From assembly GCA_041479575.1 (NCBI GenBank), contig JBGOYH010000017.1:1-20683 (forward strand): DNA of 20,683 bases, read 5' to 3'. Origin of the DNA: DASPPK01 sp041479575 (GTDB taxonomy: Archaea > Thermoproteota > Bathyarchaeia > Bathyarchaeales > Bathycorpusculaceae). Below are positions 12,743 to 19,396 of the stretch, one piece after another; the first letter of the stretch is position 1, and every line of letters starts with the position of its first letter. The notes beneath the pieces are model-generated. The model searched no databases. It worked only from the letters and a program-made list of their open reading frames with translations, and had not been told where the DNA came from. Position numbers and translations under genes: made by a program.

Positions 12743-13615
12743 ATGCCGTCAAAGCAAGTTTTAGAGCAGAAAACCAAAGAAGTTGAAGAGATAACCAACC
12801 TTCTCAAACGTTACAAGATCATCGGCATCGCAAGCTTACAGAAAGTCAGGGCAGCACAACTGCAAGAATTCAAGAAAAACCTGGCAGACAAGGTGTTTAT
12901 GAGAGTTCTAAAGAACACTCTGATGAAACTCGCAATTGAGAATTGCAAGGAAAGAGCTGACCTGAAGAAACTCGAAGAACATATGAAAGGACCAAACATT
13001 TTCATGTTCACAGATCTAAACCCGTTCAAGCTTGCACTAATCTTGGAAAGAGGAAAAGTCAAAACAACCGCCAAGTCGGGTGACACAGCAGCGTTTGATG
13101 TCGTAGTCCCAGCAGGAAACACCGGACAACCTCCTGGCCCAATAATCAGCCAACTGAATGCAGTAGGTTTGCCCACGAGAATCGAGTCCGGAAGCGTCTG
13201 GATTAACAAAGACACTTTAGTTGTCAAGAAGGGCGAAGCAATTAACGAAAGGCTTGCCAGCATGCTCTCAAAGCTTGGAATAAAGCCTGTAGAAACAGGA
13301 CTCACACTGACGGTCGTGCTTGACGAAGGTCTAATTGTAACACAAAACCAGCTCAAGCTAGATCTGGAAGGAACCGAACACGATGTTGAAAACGCTTATG
13401 CCGAATCATTCGCACTGTCACTTAGCATCAGCTACCCAACAAAGGAAAACATGGTCGCACTTCTTCAAATAGCCCACAAAGAAGCCTATGCTCTATCATT
13501 AGGTGCCGCGATACCTACCAAAGAAACAATAGAGGATCTAATCAGAAAAGCACATGCTGAAATGCTAAGTTTAAGTAGTAGAGTTCCCACGTTAGAGAGA
13601 AAAGCAGCAACTTAA
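12743..13615 (+). CDS. rpl10: Acidic stalk base protein L10 (P0)
   Basis: The product has 290 residues. P0 anchors L12 dimers on the stalk that recruits elongation factors. The N-terminal rRNA-binding domain is clear (LLKRYKIIGIASLQKVRAAQ, MRVLKNTLMKLAIEN), followed by the archaeal insertion domain (VVPAGNTGQPPGPIISQL, GLPTRIESGSVWI) and a spine of helices that bind L12 dimers (AESFALSLSISYPTKENM, EAYALSLGAAIPTKETIEDL, HAEMLSLSSRVPT). It ends in LERKAAT: the Ala/Glu-rich hinge and the MGFGLFG-like tail of most archaeal P0 proteins are absent. ATG 12743 has GAGG seven bases upstream; ATG 12725 overlaps the L1 stop and is in frame. Confidence 0.93.
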   Translation: MPSKQVLEQKTKEVEEITNLLKRYKIIGIASLQKVRAAQLQEFKKNLADKVFMRVLKNTLMKLAIENCKERADLKKLEEHMKGPNIFMFTDLNPFKLALILERGKVKTTAKSGDTAAFDVVVPAGNTGQPPGPIISQLNAVGLPTRIESGSVWINKDTLVVKKGEAINERLASMLSKLGIKPVETGLTLTVVLDEGLIVTQNQLKLDLEGTEHDVENAYAESFALSLSISYPTKENMVALLQIAHKEAYALSLGAAIPTKETIEDLIRKAHAEMLSLSSRVPTLERKAAT

Positions 13616-13651
13616 AAAAGTTAAAATAGCCGATGTGAGAGGTGAAAGGGT

Positions 13652-13975
13652 ATGGAATACATTTACGCCGCAATGCTTCTCCACAAAGCAGGAAAAGAGA
13701 TCAACGAGTCAAACCTGACACAGGTTTTGACAGCAGCAGGTATAAACGCCGACACAGTCCGCGTTAAAGCGCTAGTAGCATCTCTAGCTGAAGTCAAGAT
13801 TGACGAGGCAATCAAGTCGGCTCCAACCATGATGGCAGCTCCAGCCGCCGCAACACCTGCAGCAGCCGCGCAAGCAGCAGAAGCAAAGCCAAAGGAAGAC
13901 GAGAAAAAGAAGAAAGAAGACGAAAAGCAGAAAGAAGAAGCAGCGCTCGAAGGATTAGGCGCTCTCTTCGGTTAA
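13652..13975 (+). CDS. rpl12: Stalk protein L12 (archaeal P1-type)
   Basis: The product has 107 residues. It has an N-terminal dimerisation helix bundle (MEYIYAAMLLHKAGKEINES, VKALVASLAEVKIDEAIKS), a flexible Ala/Pro-rich hinge (PAAATPAAAAQAAEAKP), a Lys/Glu-rich stretch and the conserved tail LEGLGALFG that binds translation factor GTPases. ATG 13652 follows AGGTGAAAGG. A 36-base spacer separates it from rpl10. It is the last gene of the operon and convergent with the next gene. Confidence 0.96.
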   Translation: MEYIYAAMLLHKAGKEINESNLTQVLTAAGINADTVRVKALVASLAEVKIDEAIKSAPTMMAAPAAATPAAAAQAAEAKPKEDEKKKKEDEKQKEEAALEGLGALFG

Positions 13976-14011
13976 ACCCGTTCACATTTTCCCTTATTGC
14001 TGCAAAATTCT

Positions 14012-14887
14012 TTAGTTCTCAACTTTAGTTTCTTGACTGGGCAATGTTACAGCTGTCTCTGATAATAATGATTTTTTCGCTGTCAATTCTTTCCAGATCA
14101 CCAACGGCGCCCACCCACAGATTATCATCAAAGTTCCTGGAAATGGTCTCTGCAAATAATTCAATAACAACACCACGAAAATGAAGAAGGATACAGTCAT
14201 TGCCATCGCGGTTACAATAGCAAATCGCGTCCCGTATTTCTTAGAAGTCTGAATCCCAAGCAACCCTGCAAAAAAGAAGTCGCCTAACCCTAGACGCATC
14301 ATCAACAAGCCCTTCTCAGTAGAGACCAATGGGATGATTGGAACTGAAACCATGACAGGCAGATTCAGGCTGCTCGTAACGTTGGCGGCTTCGATCATCG
14401 TCCCGGTAACCAAGACCAGAACAATGTCCATAACTGTTATCAGCACGCCGAATATAGCAGTCGCTTTCCATGTAAACAAGCCGACCAAGTAAAGGGTAAT
14501 CAACACAGCGAAAACGAGCCCGTAGATGTTGGACAAATAGAAAACCCAGGCTGGCGTGTCCCTGACAAATGCGTACAACAGAATGAAGACAACGGGAGGC
14601 AGGATACCGACGTACCAACGATTTTTCGAGAACAGATAACCAAATGTGAACAGAAGCATGCTGTAAGCAAACAGGAACAACACCATCAGAACCAACGTGA
14701 TCTGTCTAACAAAGACTATGAGGTATATCATGACTGACATGAAACCGACAAGCTGAACGGCATCCCAAACACCAATCTGTCTTTCCTGCATGGTATCCTT
14801 CAACTTGCTTTCAGTCTTCCGATTCAGGTACAAAGAGACCAAGGTAACTGCGAAGAGCGTCAACGGCATGGCTATGTCGAAATTCAT
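14012..14887 (-). CDS. Presenilin-like intramembrane aspartyl protease (A22-type)
   Basis: The product has 291 residues and about nine hydrophobic helices. Two candidate catalytic aspartates sit as in presenilin and signal-peptide-peptidase homologues: Asp154 in the sixth or seventh helix (TVMDIVLVLVTGTMIEAA, matching the YD...T..M...A pattern but with Met for Tyr) and Asp203 in GLGDFFFAGLL (the GxGD motif). After the last helix RPFPGTLMI takes the place of the PAL motif, with Gly-Thr where Ala is usual. The archaeal members cut membrane-embedded peptides; substrates are unknown. ATG 14887 has GGGTG just before it, and a box A-like GGAATAAATG lies some 20 bases upstream. The family call is from motifs only. 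Confidence 0.72.
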   Translation of the reverse strand: MNFDIAMPLTLFAVTLVSLYLNRKTESKLKDTMQERQIGVWDAVQLVGFMSVMIYLIVFVRQITLVLMVLFLFAYSMLLFTFGYLFSKNRWYVGILPPVVFILLYAFVRDTPAWVFYLSNIYGLVFAVLITLYLVGLFTWKATAIFGVLITVMDIVLVLVTGTMIEAANVTSSLNLPVMVSVPIIPLVSTEKGLLMMRLGLGDFFFAGLLGIQTSKKYGTRFAIVTAMAMTVSFFIFVVLLLNYLQRPFPGTLMIICGWAPLVIWKELTAKKSLLSETAVTLPSQETKVEN

Positions 14888-14974
14888 GCACCCAACATTA
14901 GAGAAACAGACATTTATTCCTTTATCCCTTCACACTTGATTTTCTCTTTCAATCAGGTTGAGAACCGTTTCAGC

Positions 14975-15829
14975 TTAGTGCTCAGCTACAAGAGCGACAT
15001 TCAAAACGGCCAAAGAGGCAATCAGAGCCTCCTCAGTTCTCACAGTCTCGGTTCCCTGCATAGGAATAGTATTGACGACAAAATCAACGATATCATCCAA
15101 GGAGAAACCTTCCTGTGCAACTATTTCGTTCAGACCAGCAGCGGGAGCGCCAAAAGCCACGAGAACGTTACCCATTTGCCCCCATTTTTCAGCAATTCTA
15201 CCCGCTATCTGGGCGAAGGGAACACCATACTTTGAGGTACCAATCGTCAGGCGAAAATCGCGCGCTTTCAACATTCTCCCTAAGGAACGCTCTTCCACAG
15301 TGACCCTGTAACCCCAATACGCCGACACTTCATCACGATTCGCAAGCTCAGCCTCCAAATGCTCACCACCGTTCACAATTCTCACAGTAACACGCTTGCC
15401 AACAACTAATTGCGCGTTTCTTGCCAGTGCAGGTTTCTCAACACCTATATCGATCAAGGCACCTTCTTTTATTCTAGACAGGACAACTCCTTCCCTGTAT
15501 TCGCCGACCTTCAAATCTCTACTCCTGCGGTCCAGTGGATGATGCGGCGTACGCAAAGGCGGAAGTATCCCAGCATATTGCAGTTGAGGCTCAAGCTTGA
15601 ATAGTCTTTTTCGAAGATATTGAGGCGTCTCGATGTAGGCAAGAAGTGTAGCTATCAGATTCATTTCGTCAGCTAGTTTTTCAAGCGGGCCGTCTGGGTA
15701 GATAATGATTTCGCCTACTCTGAAGATGGCTGCAGTCCTTCCAATCAGACCTACCTTTGAAGTCTTCTCACGTAAGTGCGGAGTATCAGAGACAACGGAT
15801 GCAGGGATTGCTATGGACAGTTCCTTCAT
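14975..15829 (-). CDS. SPOUT-superfamily RNA methyltransferase (COG2106/DUF171, SPOUT1-like)
   Basis: The product has 284 residues. The family, including human C9orf114/SPOUT1, has a trefoil-knotted methyltransferase fold with an OB-like insert and is predicted to methylate RNA using SAM. N-terminal IAIPASVVSDTPHLREKTSK, GRTAAIFRVGEIIIYPDG and LRKRLFKLEPQLQYAGILPP lead into the insert (GVVLSRIKEGALIDIGVEKP). The knot contains GTSKYGVPF, NVLVAFGAPAAGLNEI and VVNTIPMQGTETVRTEEAL, the last being the cofactor-loop type sequence. In many archaea this gene sits next to rpl3; here it is away from it. ATG 15829. The box A for it is TGTATAATA on the minus strand near 15870-15878. Confidence 0.85.
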   Translation of the reverse strand: MKELSIAIPASVVSDTPHLREKTSKVGLIGRTAAIFRVGEIIIYPDGPLEKLADEMNLIATLLAYIETPQYLRKRLFKLEPQLQYAGILPPLRTPHHPLDRRSRDLKVGEYREGVVLSRIKEGALIDIGVEKPALARNAQLVVGKRVTVRIVNGGEHLEAELANRDEVSAYWGYRVTVEERSLGRMLKARDFRLTIGTSKYGVPFAQIAGRIAEKWGQMGNVLVAFGAPAAGLNEIVAQEGFSLDDIVDFVVNTIPMQGTETVRTEEALIASLAVLNVALVAEH

Positions 15830-15869
15830 GTTAGACCTAACTTCTCTGCATTTGATCCTGAAATCTTGT

Positions 15870-15907
15870 TATTATACATTCGGCTTAAAAGCTGAAAGCT
15901 TAATATG
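15870..15907. promoter_or_regulatory. Divergent promoters of the SPOUT gene and the PGI/PMI gene
   Basis: Two box A-like elements lie in one spacer. TGTATAATA on the minus strand (about 15870-15878) is about 45 bases from ATG 15829. CTTAATATG on the plus strand (15899-15907) is about 36 bases from TTG 15943. The two are placed so that each transcript would have a short leader. Confidence 0.5.
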
Positions 15908-15942
15908 ATCTTCAGAGCATCCGAAAACGGCAGTGAAAACGG

Positions 15943-17055
15943 TTGCCAAAAACAAACATTCTAGACGATTATGACGCAATCAGGAAAGTTGACAAGAGCA
16001 ACATGCTTTCCTTCTGTATTGACGCTCCGACACATTACGGAAACGCGGCCAAGCTGGCCAAGCAAATCAAGATTAACATTTCTAAACCCAAAACGATCAT
16101 CGTTGGCGGAATGGGCGGCTCCGCCATCGGCGGCGACCTACTGAAAGACTGGGCTCGAAGCAGAATAACGGTTCCAATAGAGGTGTGCAGAGACTACCAT
16201 ATTCCCGCTTATGCAGACAAGGACACACTTGTACTTGTCACGAGCTACTCTGGAGAAACTGAAGAATCACTAAGCGTCTTTCTCGACGCTCTCAAGAGAA
16301 GGTGTATGATAGTATGCATAAGTTCGGGTGGGGCTTTGCAGGAATACGCTGATAAATTAGGCGTTCCCCATCTGCTCGTTCCCAGCGGAATGGCTCCACG
16401 TGCAACCTTACCATATTTGTTCATGCCCCTACCAGCAATCTTGGAGAAGATCGGGCTTGCATCGGGTCTCACCGCCGAGTATTCAGAAACCGTCAACATC
16501 GTTAAACAAGTCAGCTCGGAGAATTCCCCTGAAAGACCGCTGAGCGAAAACTTGTCCAAAACGTTAGCATCAGAAATCAAAGGAACGATCCCGTCAGCCT
16601 ATGGTTTCGGAATCTACAGAGCTGTTGCCCAACGTTTTAAGACACAGATTAACGAAAACAGCAAGAATCCGGCGAAATGGGAATTCTTTCCAGAACTCAA
16701 CCACAACGAAATCGTAGGCTGGGAAGGAGCGAAAGAATTTGCAAAGTTCCTCTCGGTAATCTTCATCCGCGACCGCCAAGAGCCCAAGGAAATAAAGCAT
16801 AGAATTGAAGTTACCAAAGAAATAATCAGCCGGGAAACAAGTAAACTATTCGAAGTGTGGAGCAAAGGCGAAAGTACTCTGGCAAAGATGTCATCTGTCA
16901 TATGCACTGGAGACTTCACTAGCGTGTATCTCGCGACCTTGCGGGGGGTTGACCCAACGCCGGTCAGGACAATAGATGTACTAAAAAAGAGACTCAAAGA
17001 GACTGGAGTGAAGGAAAAGACTGTTCGTGAACTGAAGAGACTTGTGAAGAATTGA
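15943..17055 (+). CDS. Bifunctional phosphoglucose/phosphomannose isomerase
   Basis: The product has 370 residues. The archaeal PGI/PMI enzymes interconvert glucose-6-phosphate or mannose-6-phosphate with fructose-6-phosphate. Two SIS domains are seen. The first has TIIVGGMGGSAIGGDLL (51-67) and VTSYSGETEESL (99-110), the phosphate-binding Ser/Thr turn; APRATLPYLF (151-160) supplies the family Arg. The second has the catalytic ELNHNEIVGW (251-260) with Glu251 and His254. Length and motif order match the Pyrobaculum/Thermoplasma type. TTG 15943 is the best start; a GTG at 15933 is out of frame. It is convergent with the inositol-phosphate synthase, eight bases away. Confidence 0.92.
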   Translation: MPKTNILDDYDAIRKVDKSNMLSFCIDAPTHYGNAAKLAKQIKINISKPKTIIVGGMGGSAIGGDLLKDWARSRITVPIEVCRDYHIPAYADKDTLVLVTSYSGETEESLSVFLDALKRRCMIVCISSGGALQEYADKLGVPHLLVPSGMAPRATLPYLFMPLPAILEKIGLASGLTAEYSETVNIVKQVSSENSPERPLSENLSKTLASEIKGTIPSAYGFGIYRAVAQRFKTQINENSKNPAKWEFFPELNHNEIVGWEGAKEFAKFLSVIFIRDRQEPKEIKHRIEVTKEIISRETSKLFEVWSKGESTLAKMSSVICTGDFTSVYLATLRGVDPTPVRTIDVLKKRLKETGVKEKTVRELKRLVKN

Positions 17056-17063
17056 CGTGTGGA

Positions 17064-18125
17064 CTAGTCTTCTCCACTGACAAAGCTGGCGAACATCTTC
17101 TCAGCAGTTTCAAGCGACATCAGTTGGGGTGGATGCTTGAAAGCATAAGCACAGATTGGCACTATTGCGCCTTTGAGTTTTCTTTCCCTGGCTATCTTGA
17201 CGGCTCTTATTACATCCATCAGGACTGATCCAGCGTTTGGCGCATCAACCGTTGAAAGCTTCAGATCCATCTGCATAGACGCATTCCCGTAGTACACTCC
17301 TCGTATCCAGAAGTAGCTGTCACGCCTGTTCTGCAGAAAATCGACATAGTCGGTCGACCCGGCAACGACCGCTGCGGAATAAGGCAATGAAGCCTCAACA
17401 GATTTGGTCTTAACAATACGCTTCACGTCTTTTGTGCGTTCCAACGTGTCCAGAGATTCTGTTCCTCCGCCTACGTCAAGCTGATATGTTTCAGTCACGC
17501 GGACGCCGTTCATCGTGAGAAGATTCAGCAAGGTTCTGTGCAAAGTAGTCGCGCCCACTTGGTCAATCAAGTCATCGCCCACCAGCGGCAGTTCGGCAGT
17601 TTCAAACTTTCTAGCCCACGCGGCATCGCTGGCAATGAAAATAGGAGCCGCGTTGACGAAAGCACAACCTGCTACCATCGACTGCTCTGCATACCATTGA
17701 GACGCCTTCACGGCACCGCTTGGAAGCAGGTTTAGCACCATTTCTGCGTCGCTTTCCTTCAAAATCATCGCAACGTTCGTCTCATTATGACTGCTTATAT
17801 GGATAATGTTCTTCGTATATTCTCCAACGCCGTCCAGAACAGGACCCTTGTTGACGACAACATTGGTCAACGGTGTGTCAATCAATTTAGGAGCATTGTT
17901 AGGCTGTGCAAAGATAGCCTCTGAGACGTCTTTGCCAACTTTTCGATCATCTATGTCGAAGGCTGCTACAATTTCAATGTCTTTTGGACGAAAGCCTCCC
18001 AACATGATGTTACGTAAGCCAAAGCGCTCTTCCTCTTCAGGAGAGCTGTTGTAGTACTGCAACCCTTGCACCAAGGCTGACGCACAGTTACCGACGCCAA
18101 GCAGGGCCACTCTTATCTTCGCCAA
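17064..18125 (-). CDS. ino1: myo-Inositol-1-phosphate synthase
   Basis: The product has 353 residues. The enzyme turns glucose-6-phosphate into inositol-1-phosphate with NAD+, the first step to inositol phospholipids (archaetidylinositol) and compatible solutes. A Rossmann loop near the start (ALLGVGNCASALVQGLQYY) is followed by IEIVAAFDIDDRKVGKDV, NLLPSGAVKASQWYAEQ and FVNAAPIFIASD. The catalytic part has LVGDDLIDQVGATTLHRTLL, LDVGGGTESLDTLERT and DAPNAGSVLMDVIRAVKIAR. Length is that of the short archaeal/actinobacterial form. TTG 18125 follows AAGGTG. Its substrate is also the substrate of the neighbouring PGI/PMI, but the genes are on opposite strands. Confidence 0.93.
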   Translation of the reverse strand: MAKIRVALLGVGNCASALVQGLQYYNSSPEEEERFGLRNIMLGGFRPKDIEIVAAFDIDDRKVGKDVSEAIFAQPNNAPKLIDTPLTNVVVNKGPVLDGVGEYTKNIIHISSHNETNVAMILKESDAEMVLNLLPSGAVKASQWYAEQSMVAGCAFVNAAPIFIASDAAWARKFETAELPLVGDDLIDQVGATTLHRTLLNLLTMNGVRVTETYQLDVGGGTESLDTLERTKDVKRIVKTKSVEASLPYSAAVVAGSTDYVDFLQNRRDSYFWIRGVYYGNASMQMDLKLSTVDAPNAGSVLMDVIRAVKIARERKLKGAIVPICAYAFKHPPQLMSLETAEKMFASFVSGED

Positions 18126-18161
18126 ACTCTAACACCTTGTTCGAAAGCTCTTATCATGGAT

Positions 18162-18175
18162 GCCTTAAAAAAGGC
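18162..18175 (-). promoter_or_regulatory. Box A-like promoter element of ino1, within a small palindrome
   Basis: On the minus strand CCTTTTTTAAGG lies about 40 bases before TTG 18125. It sits inside GCCTT...AAGGC (18162-18175), which could fold as a five-pair hairpin. Placement fits a box A with a start site near 18142. Confidence 0.4.
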
Positions 18176-18223
18176 TACGCTACGCCTTCGAGCGTATTGC
18201 AGATTTGGAGAGAAAGAATTGGT

Positions 18224-19267
18224 TTATTTCGTGGAGATCACATTTACAAATTCGATTACAAGTTTTGCGGTGTTCCTCAAGTCTTCAAGGTGAATGATTG
18301 AAGCTGGACCGTGAATATATCTGCATGGTACGGCCACAGTTCCGCTGGGCACTCCCGCCCTTGTGAGATGAATTGCACCTGCATCTGTTCCACCCATAAA
18401 CACTTTCTTGAACTGAAAAGGTATTGACTTTTTCTTTCCGGCTTTGATCAATGCCTTGAGAACCTGAGGATGTGTGAAGACTGTTCTGTCCATTATTGTC
18501 AAAACAGGGCCGCCTTTAATCTTCGAGGACACTCTGTCTGGTCTTGTGCCAGGAACGTCTGCAACGAATGTTCCTTCAAGAGCAAGCCCATAGTCAGGGT
18601 CTACCTGCCAAGCTGCGGTCTTCGCCCCTCTTATCCCGAGTTCTTCTTGGACGGATCCTACTGCCACGATGTTACATGGAGAGTCCTTCAAAGCTTTGAA
18701 CGCTTCCGCAAGAACCGTGCATCCGGCTCTGTCATCAAGGGCTTTGCCTCTGAAGTATCCGTCTCCCAAGTCTACGAACTCAACATCAAACACGCCTAGC
18801 ATTCCAACGTCAGCACCCTTCTTATTCGCTTGGCTTAAGCTGTCTGCCCCGATGTCAATGAACAGATCTTCTTTCGGAATTGTCTTGTTCTGCTCTTCAG
18901 GCGTAATGACATGCGGTGGTTTGGTTCCAACAATTCCCTTCAGGTAGCCTTTGTCGCCCTTGAAAAGCACCCTCTGCCCGGGTATGACGTTGTTGGTTAT
19001 GCCTCCGAGTGTGTCGAAACGGAGAAATCCGTTCTCTTCTATGAACGTGACTATGAAGCCGACCTCATCCATGTGAGCTGAGAGCATGATTTTGGGATAT
19101 CCCTTCTTTCCTTTGTGATAGAACAGTATGTTTCCAAGCTTGTCTACACGGGTCTCATCAGCATACGGAGCGAGTTCCTTCTTTAGGATCTTTGCCACGT
19201 CTTCCTCGTTCCCGGAAGGCCCAAAGGCATTTGACAGTTTCTCGAGAAGTTGAATCTCTTTAGGCAA
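18224..19267 (-). CDS. M42-family metallopeptidase (TET-like aminopeptidase or deblocking peptidase)
   Basis: The product has 347 residues. M42 peptidases form dodecameric tetrahedral shells with two metal ions per site and trim peptides made by the proteasome or other proteases. Metal and catalytic residues are in place: SAHMDEVG (His65), KALDDRAG (Asp178), QEELGIRG (Glu208 and Glu209), LALEGTF (Glu231) and RYIHGP (His319). GGTDAGAIH near residue 292 is also typical. The cellulase annotation often attached to the family is not supported. Start: TTG 19267 has AGGTGA five bases ahead; the GTG at 19276 is in frame but overlaps that site. It shares a 120-base spacer with glyS. Confidence 0.9.
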   Translation of the reverse strand: MPKEIQLLEKLSNAFGPSGNEEDVAKILKKELAPYADETRVDKLGNILFYHKGKKGYPKIMLSAHMDEVGFIVTFIEENGFLRFDTLGGITNNVIPGQRVLFKGDKGYLKGIVGTKPPHVITPEEQNKTIPKEDLFIDIGADSLSQANKKGADVGMLGVFDVEFVDLGDGYFRGKALDDRAGCTVLAEAFKALKDSPCNIVAVGSVQEELGIRGAKTAAWQVDPDYGLALEGTFVADVPGTRPDRVSSKIKGGPVLTIMDRTVFTHPQVLKALIKAGKKKSIPFQFKKVFMGGTDAGAIHLTRAGVPSGTVAVPCRYIHGPASIIHLEDLRNTAKLVIEFVNVISTK

Positions 19268-19352
19268 CTCAGTCACCTATTGTCTTTTCAGATTATTACT
19301 TGAATTAAGTCTTGTGCCAAAAATTCTGTTTTCTCTTGTGTGCACTTAGTAA

Positions 19353-19360
19353 GGTTAAAG
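19353..19360 (+). promoter_or_regulatory. Weak box A-like element upstream of glyS
   Basis: GGTTAAAG lies 37 bases before ATG 19397. It would put the start site near 19380, just ahead of GGAGAAGG (19381-19388), the probable ribosome-binding site. On the other strand CTTAATTC near 19300 may serve the M42 gene. Both are poor matches. Confidence 0.3.
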
Positions 19361-19396
19361 TCTCTGAAATGTTTACTTTAGGAGAAGGTTGATGAA

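Noticed and set aside
18224..19267. Endoglucanase (cellulase M) annotation for the M42 gene
   Set aside because: The residues seen are the two-metal aminopeptidase site; there is no glycoside-hydrolase feature.
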